In this document: positions 55,847 through 64,000 of the stretch, piece by piece | Position numbering within the stretch: position 1 is the stretch's first letter | Layout: each line of letters starts with the position of its first letter | Assembly (NCBI RefSeq): GCF_000770795.1 | Contig: NZ_JRKJ01000007.1 | Location: 49,505 to 113,504 of the forward strand | Length of the DNA: 64,000 nucleotides | Origin: Lysobacter dokdonensis DS-58 | GTDB taxonomy: Bacteria; Pseudomonadota; Gammaproteobacteria; Xanthomonadales; Xanthomonadaceae | Direction: 5' to 3' | Position numbers and translations under genes: made by a program | The notes under the pieces: generated by a model | What the model was told of the DNA's origin: nothing | The model's database searches: none | The model's input: the letters and a program-made list of their open reading frames with translations, nothing else

Positions 55847-56758
55847 TCACGCGTCGGCGGCGCGGTTGCCCGCACCGCGCGTCAATCCCAGGAAGATGCC
55901 CGCAAGCGAAAGCGCAAGCCCGATCATGCCCAGCGCATCGAGCCGCGTGCCGAACAGCAGCGCATCCCAGACATACGCCATCAGCGGTTGCAGCAACAGG
56001 CACAGGCCCAGCACGCCGGCGGTCAACTTCGGCATCGCCTTGCCGATCACGAGCCACCCGCACACCTGCGCGATGAGCGCATAGGCGAGCAGAGACCCCC
56101 AGTCCGCGTGGCTTTTCGGCGGCAATGCTTCGCCGCCGGCAAGCGCCATCGGCAGCAGCAACACGGCGGTGAACACGCACATCCACCACAACAGCGATTC
56201 GTTCGACGCGCCTTCGCGCGTGCCCTGCGCCTTTCGGAACGCGATCAGGAAGCCGGCGTAAGCCGCGGCGGTGCCGAGGCCGAACCACACGCCGACATGG
56301 AAGCGGGCGTCGAAATGCGACCACCCCGGCACGAGCATCAGCGCCAGGCCCGCGACCGCGAGCGACAAGCCGGCCCACAGCCGCCAACCCCCATGTTCGC
56401 CGAGCAACAGCGCACCGTACCCGGCGAGCACGAACACCTGGAAGTTCCCCAGCAGCGTCGCCATGCCCACGCCGACGAACAGGATGCTCCGGTGCCACAT
56501 CCACAGATCGAGCGCGAAGAACACCGCGGCGATGGCGACCAGGCCGAGCACGCGCGGCGTGGGCGTGAACGTGGACACGCCGCGCCGGATGGCGACCGCG
56601 AGTACCGGCAACAACATTCCTGCTGCCAGCGCCATGCGCCAGAAGGCAGACGCCGTCGGCCCCATGTCGACCCACCGCACGAATACCGCCGAGGTGCTGA
56701 TCAGCACTGCGCCGAGCAGCATCGTTGCCAGCGGGCCGCGCGCGGCGGCGCTGCTCAT
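55847..56758 (-). CDS. EamA/DMT family transporter
   Basis: 303 residues with ten membrane spans in two EamA repeats (ISTSAVFVRWVDMGPTASAFWRM and the second beginning near residue 160). Drug/metabolite transporters of this type export amino acids or other small molecules; substrate unknown. The ATG overlaps the GST stop by four bases. The frame upstream is antisense noise. Confidence 0.93.
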   Translation of the reverse strand: MSSAAARGPLATMLLGAVLISTSAVFVRWVDMGPTASAFWRMALAAGMLLPVLAVAIRRGVSTFTPTPRVLGLVAIAAVFFALDLWMWHRSILFVGVGMATLLGNFQVFVLAGYGALLLGEHGGWRLWAGLSLAVAGLALMLVPGWSHFDARFHVGVWFGLGTAAAYAGFLIAFRKAQGTREGASNESLLWWMCVFTAVLLLPMALAGGEALPPKSHADWGSLLAYALIAQVCGWLVIGKAMPKLTAGVLGLCLLLQPLMAYVWDALLFGTRLDALGMIGLALSLAGIFLGLTRGAGNRAADA

Positions 56759-57411
56759 GCGCGGAACTTTTCGGTGTCGGGGAGATATTCGATTTCGGCG
56801 AACCCGGCGTCGCGCCACTCCTGCCACGCCGGCAGCGACTGGATGGCATCGGCGAACGCACGTGCGGTGTCGTCCATTTCCACGCCGTACGACAGGAAGC
56901 GCGAGACCACCGGCGCGTACATCGCATCGACGATCGAGAACGCGCCGCACAGGAAGTCACCGCCCTGCCCGTGTGTTTGCTTCAGTTCGCGCCAGATCGC
57001 CTGGATGCGGTCGATGTCGCGCTGCGCTTCCGCATCCGGCCGATAGTTGTCGGGCGTGCGGCGCATGTTCATCGGGCATTGCTTGCGCAGCGCCGTGAAG
57101 CCCGAATGCATCTCCGCGGCGGCCGAACGCGCCTGCGCGCGGGCCGCCGTCTCCGCCGGCCAGCCGCGCCCATCGAGGTACTGCTCGTTGGCGTATTCGC
57201 AGATCGCGAGCGAGTCCCAGATCACCAGGCCGTCGTCGTGCAATGCGGGCACGCGCAGGTTCGGCGCCCACTTGCCCACGTCCTGCTGGAAGTGCGGCGT
57301 GTCGAGCAGGATGCGCACTTCATCGAACGCCACGCCGAAGGTGCGCAGCACGAGGAAGGGACGCAGGGACCAGGAGGAGTAGTTCTTGTTGCCGATGACG
57401 AGGGTAAGCAT
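56755..57411 (-). CDS. Glutathione S-transferase family protein
   Basis: 218 residues: thioredoxin-like N-terminal domain (NYSSWSLRPFLVLRTFG, with Ser and Asn near residue 10-14 as candidate thiol contacts; LRVPALHDDG; DSLAICEYANEQY) and an all-helical C-terminal domain. Substrate unknown. It is followed by the EamA transporter with an ATGA overlap, so both may work in one detoxification or export step. Confidence 0.93.
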   Translation of the reverse strand: MLTLVIGNKNYSSWSLRPFLVLRTFGVAFDEVRILLDTPHFQQDVGKWAPNLRVPALHDDGLVIWDSLAICEYANEQYLDGRGWPAETAARAQARSAAAEMHSGFTALRKQCPMNMRRTPDNYRPDAEAQRDIDRIQAIWRELKQTHGQGGDFLCGAFSIVDAMYAPVVSRFLSYGVEMDDTARAFADAIQSLPAWQEWRDAGFAEIEYLPDTEKFRA

Positions 57412-57448
57412 CGAAGGGGGGCCGAACGCGGACAGACGCCCATCCTAG

Positions 57449-59539
57449 CTAGGAGAACACCGCCGGCGCCACGTTCACCCGGTTCCGTCCGCCACGCTTG
57501 GCGGCATACAACGCCTGGTCGGCGCGCGCGACGGCGGCGGCCGGTTCGCTTTCGCGCGGCAGGCGCGTGGCCACGCCCACGCTCACCGTGATGCGGATCG
57601 GCTTGCCTTCGTAGTCCAGGCGCACCAGTTCGATCGCCGAGCGGATCCGTTCGCCGAGCTGGCGCGCATCGTCGCCGTTGCGGCCCGGCAGCACGATGAC
57701 GAACTCCTCGCCGCCGTAGCGGCCCAGCAGGTCGGTCGGCTGCAATTCCTTCCGCAACACTTCGGAGACCTGCCGCAACACCGCATCGCCCGCCGCATGG
57801 CCGTGCGTGTCGTTGATCGACTTGAAGTGGTCGATGTCGACGAACAGCACCGACAGCAATTGCTCCTCGCGATGCGCGTCGGAAAAACAGCGCGAGAGCC
57901 ACAGGTCGATCGTGCGCCGGTTGAACGTGCCGGTCAGCGCATCGAGTTCCGCCGAGCGGCGCAGGCTCAGCGCCGCCGCCGCCTCGTCCGCGTGCTGCAC
58001 CGCCAGGCGCCCGAAGTCGCTGGCGAGCGCGAGTTCTTCGTCGGTGAAGCTCGACCCATCGCTGCGCTGCAGGAGCAGGACGCCCCATGCCGGGGCGCGG
58101 ATCGGCAGCGGCACCACGCCATGCAGGAGGTGCACCGACTCGCCGTTGCCCAGTTGCAACTGCACCGGCGCCTGCGTGCGCGCCAGGCCTTTCATCATGC
58201 CCATGCGCGCGGCGAGCAGGTCGGTGTAGTGCGGCTTGCTCGAGATCGGTTCGGCCAGCAGCAGATCGAAGCCGTGGAAGCCGTATGCGACCAGCGCCGC
58301 CGATTCCAGCCGCAGCAAGGGCAGCAGGCGTTCGAACACGCTGCGGAAGGCGGCCCATTCCAGGTCACCGGCAGGCAGTTCGCGCAAGCGGCGCTGGAGT
58401 TGCTGCACGAGTTCGACGCGCGCCGCTTCGCGTTCGAGGCGGCGCTCGCTGTCGCCACGCGCGAGGCGTTCGCGGTCGCGCTCGTCGCGCACATGCGCGA
58501 TGCGGCCGATCATGCCGACCGCGACGAGCAATACGCAGATCGTCAGCGCGAGCTGCGGTCCGTAGCGCACCCAGAAGCCGTGGATGCCGAACGGCGCGAA
58601 CGCGCGCAACGCGAACGCGCCGGCGACGAGCAGCACCACGGTCAGCACCGACAAACTGTTCCAGACCCGGTTGCGCACGGCCACGATGGCGGTGGCGATG
58701 GTGAACACCAACGTCGCACCGCCGACCAATGCCGCGCCCCACGCCATCGGCCACGCCAGCGCATCCAGGCGCAGCAGCGCGATCGCGGCCAGCCCGAGCG
58801 CCACGTAGCGCAGGACATTGCCGACGCGATCGAGCCTGGGCGATGCGAGTTCGAGTTCCGCGTACCGCTGCGCGAGCCACGTCGCCGCCGCGCAATGCAG
58901 CAGTTGCAGCGCCCACACGCCCTGCGCACCCCACAGCGCGAACCACCGCACGCCGGTCCATCCGTACAGATGCCCGTTGGAGGCGACGAACCACGCGAAC
59001 GCACTCGCCGACAACGCCAGCAACGCAAGGTAGATGCGGTCGCGCACCGCGGCGAACAACGACAGCGCCATGAACGCGAGCACCGCGAGGCTCGCGTAGT
59101 TGGCGCCAGCGAGCGCGCCGCCGCGCTGCTGCAATTCGGCCACGCCCGAGGCGGTCTGCGACGTGGGGCGCACGTTCACGGGCGCCTGCGTCGAAATCAT
59201 CAGGTCGACGTCTTCCACGCCTCGCGGCAGCTCGAACGCGAAGCCGGTGGGGAAGGACGGGATGTCTTCCTCGGGCCGGAAGAACGATTGTTTCGGCGAG
59301 CGCCACGTCCCGTGTTCGAGCCACACCTCGTCGACCATGACGCGCTGCACCCACAACCGGTCGATCTCGGCGTTGTCACGCGCCAGGTGCAGGGGAATCC
59401 GGACCGGCGTCGCCGAGGGCGGCACGTGGACCAAGTTGCCTTCCGCGACGCGCGGCGCCGACGGCCGATGCGCGACGGCGCCGGCGTCGTTGGCGAAGGT
59501 CACGCAGCACCACGCCAGCACCCATGCGCCGGCGCACAA
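57449..59539 (-). CDS. Membrane diguanylate cyclase (7TMR-DISM plus GGDEF)
   Basis: About 696 residues: signal segment, a periplasmic 7TMR-DISM extracellular domain, seven membrane spans (about 160-370), a GAF-like region and a GGDEF domain with GRYGGEEF. The I-site position reads QPTD instead of RxxD, so product inhibition may be weak or absent. The start is uncertain: no ATG fits; TTG 59539 or GTG 59521 are the only in-frame options near a signal-like segment. Confidence 0.88.
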   Translation of the reverse strand: MCAGAWVLAWCCVTFANDAGAVAHRPSAPRVAEGNLVHVPPSATPVRIPLHLARDNAEIDRLWVQRVMVDEVWLEHGTWRSPKQSFFRPEEDIPSFPTGFAFELPRGVEDVDLMISTQAPVNVRPTSQTASGVAELQQRGGALAGANYASLAVLAFMALSLFAAVRDRIYLALLALSASAFAWFVASNGHLYGWTGVRWFALWGAQGVWALQLLHCAAATWLAQRYAELELASPRLDRVGNVLRYVALGLAAIALLRLDALAWPMAWGAALVGGATLVFTIATAIVAVRNRVWNSLSVLTVVLLVAGAFALRAFAPFGIHGFWVRYGPQLALTICVLLVAVGMIGRIAHVRDERDRERLARGDSERRLEREAARVELVQQLQRRLRELPAGDLEWAAFRSVFERLLPLLRLESAALVAYGFHGFDLLLAEPISSKPHYTDLLAARMGMMKGLARTQAPVQLQLGNGESVHLLHGVVPLPIRAPAWGVLLLQRSDGSSFTDEELALASDFGRLAVQHADEAAAALSLRRSAELDALTGTFNRRTIDLWLSRCFSDAHREEQLLSVLFVDIDHFKSINDTHGHAAGDAVLRQVSEVLRKELQPTDLLGRYGGEEFVIVLPGRNGDDARQLGERIRSAIELVRLDYEGKPIRITVSVGVATRLPRESEPAAAVARADQALYAAKRGGRNRVNVAPAVFS

Positions 59540-59607
59540 CAGGGCGGCGCGCGCCGGCCCGAAGGCGGATGCCCCTGCCGACCTCCCCCCGATGGCCGGC
59601 CGGGCGT

Positions 59608-59874
59608 TCAGGCGAGCAATCCCGAGGTGGGCAAGGGTGGCGCCTCCGGCGCCGCATCCGGGTCGGCCGACAGGGCGAGGCCCTCGACGACCGCGCGCGC
59701 CTCGGGCCAGGCGGCCTCCGGCACGCAGACCTGCACCAGTCCGAAGATCCCCAGTTCCCCGAGGCCGCCGAGCAACGCCTCGCCGCGAACGAACGCAGGC
59801 AACCCCGCCGCCTCCAGTGCATGGCGCACCAGGTGGGCGTCGATGACATGCTCCGCTTCGTAGACAACCCGCAT
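59608..59874 (-). CDS. DUF2007 family protein
   Basis: 88 residues with the DUF2007 (putative signal-transducing) pattern: MRVVYEAEHVIDAHLVRHALEAAGLPAFVRGEALLGG. GGGAG stands 9 bases before the ATG. It precedes the diguanylate cyclase on the same strand; the C-terminal part is Ala/Pro-rich. Function unknown. Confidence 0.88.
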   Translation of the reverse strand: MRVVYEAEHVIDAHLVRHALEAAGLPAFVRGEALLGGLGELGIFGLVQVCVPEAAWPEARAVVEGLALSADPDAAPEAPPLPTSGLLA

Positions 59875-59955
59875 ACGGGGTCACTCCCGGTTCGAGAACT
59901 GTGTCGCAACTTTCATGCCATCCAACGTAAACCGATGCGCAGACAGGCCGTCGGC

Positions 59956-59961
59956 TAAACT
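59956..59961 (+). promoter_or_regulatory. Candidate -10 box for glnS
   Basis: TAAACT lies 52 bases before the GTG start of glnS at 60014. A clear -35 is not seen. Its position makes the ATG at 59915 unlikely as the true start, since that would precede the RNA start. Confidence 0.4.
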
Positions 59962-60013
59962 CGCAGCCCGTCACAGTACGCCCGCCCGTCGGGCCCGGAC
60001 CCCAGAACCCAAC

Positions 60014-61768
60014 GTGTCGACCGCCCCCGCCCCCACGGCCGCCGAAGCCGCCGAGACCCCGCGCCCCACCGATTTCATCCGGCAGATCGTCCGCGAGGAC
60101 CTCGCCAGTGGCCGCCATGCGGCCATCAAGACCCGCTTCCCGCCGGAGCCGAACGGATTCCTGCACATCGGCCACGCCCGCGCCATCTGGACCGATTTCG
60201 GCATCGCGGCCGAATTCGGCGGCTGGTGCAACCTGCGCCTGGACGACACCAACCCCGTGAAGGAAGACCCGGTGTACGTCGAGGCCATCAAGGACGACGT
60301 GCGGTGGCTCGGCTTCGACTGGCACGACCTGCGCCACGCCTCCGATTATTTCGAAGTGCTGTACCTGTCCGCCGAAAAGCTGATCCGGCAGGGCGACGCA
60401 TTCGTCTGCGACCTCACGGCCGAACAGGTGCGCGAATACCGCGGCAACCTCACCGAGCCGGGCCGCAACTCGCCCTTCCGCGACCGGGGCGTCGATGAAA
60501 ACCTCGACCTCTTCCGCCGCATGCGCGCCGGCGAGTTCCCCGACGGCACGCGCACGCTGCGCGCGAAGATCGACATGGCGTCGGGCAACATCAACCTGCG
60601 CGACCCCGCGCTGTACCGCATCAAGCACGCCGAACACCACCAGACCGGCAACGATTGGCCGATCTACCCGATGTACGACTATGCGCACTCGCTGAGCGAC
60701 GCGGTCGAAGGCATCACGCATTCGCTGTGCACGCTGGAATTCGAAGACCACCGCCCGCTCTACGACTGGTGCGTGGACAAGGTGGACCTCGCGCGCCATC
60801 CGGAACTCGTCGCGCCGCTGACGGGCAAGGGCTTGCCGTTCGAAGCGAGCAAGCCGCGCCAGATCGAATTCTCGCGCCTGAACATCAACTACACCGTCAT
60901 GAGCAAGCGCAAGCTCATGGCGCTCGTGCAGGACGGCCTCGTCGACAGCTGGGACGACCCGCGCATGCCGAGCCTGCAGGGCATCCGCCGCCGCGGTTAC
61001 ACGCCCTCGGCGCTGAAGTTGTTCGTCTCGCGCCTGGGCCTGTCGAAGCAGAACTCGCTGATCGACTTCTCCGTGCTGGAGAACACGCTGCGCGAAGACC
61101 TCGACGCGCACGCGCAGCGCCGCATGGCGGTGCTCGCGCCGCTGAAGTTCGTGCTGGGCAACCTGCCCGAGGGCCACGAAGAAACGTTGCGCTTCGCGAA
61201 CCATCCCAAGGACGAATCGCAGGGCGAACGCGAGATCCCGTTCTCGCGCGAGCTGTGGATCGAACGCGACGACTTCGCCGAGGTCCCGCCGAAGGGCTGG
61301 AAGCGCCTGGTGCCCGGCGGCGAGATCCGCTTGCGCGGCGCCGGCATCGCGCGCGTGGATGAAGTGATCAAGGACGCCGATGGCGAGGTCGTCGAGCTGC
61401 GCGGTTGGCTCGATCCGGAATCGCGCCCCGGCATGGCCGGCGCCGACCGCAAGGTGAAAGGCACGATCCATTGGGTCAGCGCAAAACACGCGGTGCCCGC
61501 CGAAGTACGTTTGTACGACCGCCTGTTCAACGTCCCCGATCCCGACGACGACACCGACGGCAAGACCTATCGCGATCACCTGAATCCCGAATCGCGCACC
61601 GTCGTGCGTGCGTACGTCGAACCGGCCGCCGCGCTGGCGACGCCGGAGCAGAGTTATCAGTTCGAACGCATCGGGTATTTCGTGGCCGATCGCCGCGACC
61701 ATCGCAGCGACGCGCCGGTCTTCAACCGCAGCGTGACGCTGCGCGATACATGGACGGGGAAGGCATGA
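60014..61768 (+). CDS. glnS: Glutaminyl-tRNA synthetase
   Basis: Class I synthetase of 584 residues charging tRNA-Gln. The HIGH motif is in FLHIGHARAI near residue 45 and the KMSKS-like motif is VMSKRKL near 298. I chose GTG 60014 (MSTAPAPTAAEAAE), which puts DFIRQIVREDLASG at the usual distance; the frame is open to 59915 but that lacks family similarity. Co-translated with the next gene by ATGA. Confidence 0.97.
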   Translation: MSTAPAPTAAEAAETPRPTDFIRQIVREDLASGRHAAIKTRFPPEPNGFLHIGHARAIWTDFGIAAEFGGWCNLRLDDTNPVKEDPVYVEAIKDDVRWLGFDWHDLRHASDYFEVLYLSAEKLIRQGDAFVCDLTAEQVREYRGNLTEPGRNSPFRDRGVDENLDLFRRMRAGEFPDGTRTLRAKIDMASGNINLRDPALYRIKHAEHHQTGNDWPIYPMYDYAHSLSDAVEGITHSLCTLEFEDHRPLYDWCVDKVDLARHPELVAPLTGKGLPFEASKPRQIEFSRLNINYTVMSKRKLMALVQDGLVDSWDDPRMPSLQGIRRRGYTPSALKLFVSRLGLSKQNSLIDFSVLENTLREDLDAHAQRRMAVLAPLKFVLGNLPEGHEETLRFANHPKDESQGEREIPFSRELWIERDDFAEVPPKGWKRLVPGGEIRLRGAGIARVDEVIKDADGEVVELRGWLDPESRPGMAGADRKVKGTIHWVSAKHAVPAEVRLYDRLFNVPDPDDDTDGKTYRDHLNPESRTVVRAYVEPAAALATPEQSYQFERIGYFVADRRDHRSDAPVFNRSVTLRDTWTGKA

Positions 61769-62073
61769 ACCTCCTGCGGATGATGGCGGTCGTTGCGTGT
61801 CTGGCGCTCGCGGCCTGCGCCGCGCCGGCGTCGCAGGATCAGTCGCAGGCGCCGGTGACGGCGTCGACGACGCAACACCCGGTGTCGATCCGCCGCACCG
61901 GCGGCCCGAACCAGCCGCAGCGTTACGACAACAGCTGCCAGGTCGATGCCGATTGCAACGCGAAGCCGCAGTGCATCGAGGCCGAATGCCGATGCGCGCG
62001 CAACGCCTGCCTCGCCAGGCGCGAGGCGGTGGATCCGGTGATCGATCCCGCGCCGGCCTCCTCGGTGCGCTGA
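61765..62073 (+). CDS. Small Cys-rich lipoprotein
   Basis: 102 residues. Lipoprotein signal MNLLRMMAVVACLALAAC (Cys18), a flexible Ser/Thr/Gln linker, then six Cys in 25 residues (58, 64, 70, 75, 77, 82), compact enough for a small disulfide-bonded knot. It overlaps glnS by ATGA and the deaminase by TGATG. I do not recognise the family. Confidence 0.8.
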   Translation: MNLLRMMAVVACLALAACAAPASQDQSQAPVTASTTQHPVSIRRTGGPNQPQRYDNSCQVDADCNAKPQCIEAECRCARNACLARREAVDPVIDPAPASSVR

Positions 62074-62648
62074 TGCTCTACGCCCAACTTCACCTCACGC
62101 TGCCGGCCTGGGTGCACGAGGCGGTCGACACCTCGCGCACGTACGCCAGCGACGCCGACAAGGTCGCGCTGGCCATCGACCTGTCCGCGCGCAACATCGA
62201 TGCGCAGACGGGCGGGCCGTTCGGCGCGGCCGTGTTCGGGCCCGACGACCGCGTCATCGCCGTCGGCGTCAATCGCGTCGTGCCGCATTCGTGCTCGGTC
62301 GCGCACGCGGAAATGATGGCGTACATGCTCGCGCAGCAGCGTCTGCAACGCATGCGCCTCAACGAATCCGCGCCGGGCGAAGGCGCCGGCCCGATGGTGC
62401 TCGCCACCTCCGCGCAACCGTGCTGCCAATGCTACGGCGCGACGTTCTGGGCGGGCATCGATGCTTTGCTGATCGGCGCCCGCTCCGAAGACGTGATGCG
62501 CCTGACCGAATTCGACGAAGGCCCGTTGCCGAACGACTGGATCGGCGAACTCGAACGCCGCGGCATCGCCGTCACGCGCGACTTGCATCGCGACGCCGCC
62601 TGCGACGTGCTGCGCCGCTACGGCGAAACCGGCGGCGCGTTCTACTGA
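62073..62648 (+). CDS. Nucleoside deaminase (CDA superfamily)
   Basis: 191 residues with the zinc-deaminase motifs HAE (78-80) and PCCQC (116-120). It is closer to guanine/nucleoside deaminases than to TadA in that the region after PCCQC, GATFWAGIDALLIGA, follows the guanine deaminase pattern. Substrate unproven. Start ATG overlaps the lipoprotein gene stop by one base. Confidence 0.9.
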   Translation: MLYAQLHLTLPAWVHEAVDTSRTYASDADKVALAIDLSARNIDAQTGGPFGAAVFGPDDRVIAVGVNRVVPHSCSVAHAEMMAYMLAQQRLQRMRLNESAPGEGAGPMVLATSAQPCCQCYGATFWAGIDALLIGARSEDVMRLTEFDEGPLPNDWIGELERRGIAVTRDLHRDAACDVLRRYGETGGAFY

Positions 62649-62650
62649 GC

Positions 62651-63712
62651 GTGGAAGCCGAACGCACCAACGGATTGCTGTGCTACTGCCGCCCCGGGTT
62701 CGAGCCCGAGCTCGCGGCCGAACTCGGCGAGCGCGCGGCGCACGCCGGCGACGCGGGCTGGGCGCGCGCGGAACGCAACACCGGATTCGTGCAGTTCTTC
62801 AGCACGCAGGGCCACGCGCTCGCGCAACAGTTGCCGCTGCGCGAGCTGATCTTCGCCCGGCAGAAACTACGCTTGCTCGCCGACCTGCGCGATCTCGAGG
62901 CGAAGGACCGCATCACGCCGATCCTGGCGGCGTTGTTCGAACGCGCGGCATTCGGCGATCTGATCGTCGAACACCCCGATTCCGATGAAGCGCGGCCGCT
63001 CGCGGGCCTGGCGCGCAGCTTCGGCAATGCCTTGCGTCCTGCGTTGCGCAAGGCGGGATTGTTGACGCCACAGGCCGACGACAAGTTGCCGCGCCTGCAT
63101 GTGTGCTTCCTGACCGGCGATCACGCGCTGCTCGCGGTCGGCCATCCGCGCGATGCATCGCCGTGGCCGTCGGGCATCCCGCGCCTGCGCACGCCGCCGG
63201 ATGCGCCGTCGCGTTCGGCATTGAAGCTCGACGAGGCCTTCCTCGTCCTGCTCGAACCCGACGAGCGCGCACGCTGGCTGCAATCGGGCATGCGCGCCGC
63301 GGATCTCGGCGCGGCGCCGGGCGGCTGGACGTGGGTGCTGACGCGCCACGGCGTGCGCGTCACCGCGATCGACAACGGGCCGATCCGGCAACACGTGCTC
63401 GACACGGGCCTGGTCGAACATCTGCGCGCCGACGGGTTCCAGTGGCAACCGCCCCGGCCGCTCGACTGGATGGTGTGCGACATGGTCGAGTCGCCCAAGC
63501 GCGTCGCCGCGCGCATGGCGCAGTGGTTCCGCGAAGGCTGGTGCAAGCACGCGGTGTTCAACCTCAAGCTGCCGATGAAGAAGCGCTGGGACGAGACGCG
63601 CGAATGCCTGGCGTTGTTCGAACAGCAGAGCCAACGGCCGATGCGCGTGCGCGCCAAGCAGCTCTACCACGACCGGGAAGAGATCACGGTCTTCGCGATG
63701 GCGCGTAACTGA
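62651..63712 (+). CDS. rlmM: 23S rRNA (cytidine-2498-2'-O) methyltransferase RlmM
   Basis: 353 residues with an N-terminal THUMP-like part and a Rossmann methyltransferase domain: AADLGAAPGGWTWVLTRHG near residue 215 and the DWMVCDMVESP segment. It methylates C2498 of 23S rRNA. The start is GTG at 62651, two bases after the deaminase stop. Confidence 0.96.
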   Translation: MEAERTNGLLCYCRPGFEPELAAELGERAAHAGDAGWARAERNTGFVQFFSTQGHALAQQLPLRELIFARQKLRLLADLRDLEAKDRITPILAALFERAAFGDLIVEHPDSDEARPLAGLARSFGNALRPALRKAGLLTPQADDKLPRLHVCFLTGDHALLAVGHPRDASPWPSGIPRLRTPPDAPSRSALKLDEAFLVLLEPDERARWLQSGMRAADLGAAPGGWTWVLTRHGVRVTAIDNGPIRQHVLDTGLVEHLRADGFQWQPPRPLDWMVCDMVESPKRVAARMAQWFREGWCKHAVFNLKLPMKKRWDETRECLALFEQQSQRPMRVRAKQLYHDREEITVFAMARN

Positions 63713-63717
63713 ACGGC

Positions 63718-63734
63718 CGCGACCGGCGGTCGCG
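63718..63734. terminator. Hairpin after rlmM
   Basis: Perfect 7-bp stem CGCGACC/GGTCGCG with a 3-base loop, 5 bases past the rlmM stop. There is no T-run, so termination here would need another factor. Confidence 0.4.
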
Positions 63735-63796
63735 TGAATTGACGGGCGTTTGATCCCGTCGCTCCTACGGTCCCCTCGTCCCCGCAGGGAGTGCCC

Positions 63797-64000
63797 ATGC
63801 AAATGACCCGCAAGACGACGTTATCGATCGGCCTGCTCGCCGCGCTCGCGGCCGTGCCGGCGTTCGCGCAAACCACGACCGCGCCCACGCCGACGGACCC
63901 GCAGACGCAGCCGATGCCGCCGATGCCTCCGACACCTCCTTCTCCGGTGACGCCGCCGACGCCGCCCATGCCGCCGGTCCCGCCGACGGACCAGCCGCCG
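63797..64000 (+). CDS. Proline-rich secreted protein (cut by window edge)
   Basis: The first 68 codons: a signal peptide (MQMTRKTTLSIGLLAALAAVPAFAQ) and then a Thr/Pro-rich stretch with repeats of PMPP, PTPP and PVPP to the edge. GGGAG lies 6 bases before the ATG. The remainder lies outside; the part seen looks like an extended linker or a cell-envelope spanning segment. Confidence 0.75.
   Translation, partial: MQMTRKTTLSIGLLAALAAVPAFAQTTTAPTPTDPQTQPMPPMPPTPPSPVTPPTPPMPPVPPTDQPP

Noticed and set aside
59915..60013. ATG 59915 as the start of glnS
   Set aside because: It adds 33 residues with no family similarity and lies upstream of the likely -10 box at 59956-59961.
59540..61702. Extension of the diguanylate cyclase frame far upstream (1417 codons in total)
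   Set aside because: The extension is antisense to glnS, crosses DUF2007 and the glnS promoter, and carries no domain.
63797..64000. A short tandem DNA repeat or CRISPR-like array at the right edge
   Set aside because: The repeated CCG-rich pattern is irregular and is explained by proline codons of an open frame with a signal peptide.

Overview
The window reads as chromosomal DNA of a high-GC gammaproteobacterium of the Xanthomonadaceae (Lysobacteraceae), most like Lysobacter. The grounds are strong G/C bias at third codon positions, the beta (rplKAJL-rpoBC) and str (rpsL-rpsG-fusA-tuf) clusters lying end to end, a sigma/anti-sigma/DUF3106 operon, and an OxyR with Cys199 and Cys208. The genus is inferred. 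I found no insertion sequence, integrase, prophage, CRISPR array or rRNA.

Bases 1-24120 run entirely on the minus strand and are housekeeping. Read in the direction of transcription they are: a TPR lipoprotein, lolB, ispE, tRNA-Gln, prs, rplY, pth, ychF; then a promoter and tRNA-Tyr, tRNA-Gly, tRNA-Thr and tuf; then tRNA-Trp, secE, nusG, rplK, rplA, rplJ, rplL, rpoB, rpoC; then the str promoter with rpsL, rpsG, fusA and the start of a second tuf at the left edge. The untranslated spacers before rplJ, between rplL and rpoB, and after rpoC are rich in hairpins.

Bases 24230-45232 alternate between short plus- and minus-strand operons. They are hemA-prfA-GNAT-moaB-HTH-ppk2; YihY-TlpA-acyP; wrbA-DUF2069 and a one-domain asparaginase; sufT; a MocR-type regulator divergent from a membrane paralogue/secreted protein/membrane paralogue cassette; the transhydrogenase genes, split by a sigma/anti-sigma/DUF3106 operon on the other strand; a DUF1631 gene; and nitroreductase, 5'-3' exonuclease and NUDIX genes. 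Bases 45229-64000 hold pip, prmC, a secreted M1 aminopeptidase, a TonB-dependent receptor, the ahpD-ahpC/oxyR peroxide module, a DMT exporter, a GST, a diguanylate cyclase, DUF2007, glnS, a Cys-rich lipoprotein, a deaminase, rlmM and the start of a proline-rich secreted protein.

Genes are packed very tightly. Four-base ATGA overlaps are common within operons, and all seven convergent gene pairs end within 7 bases of each other. The least explained parts are the 33.3-36.5 kb cassette, the split pnt locus, the hairpins of the rpo region, several operator-like palindromes in divergent promoters, and an apparent frameshift just after oxyR. No complete, clearly new defence or biosynthetic system is visible.
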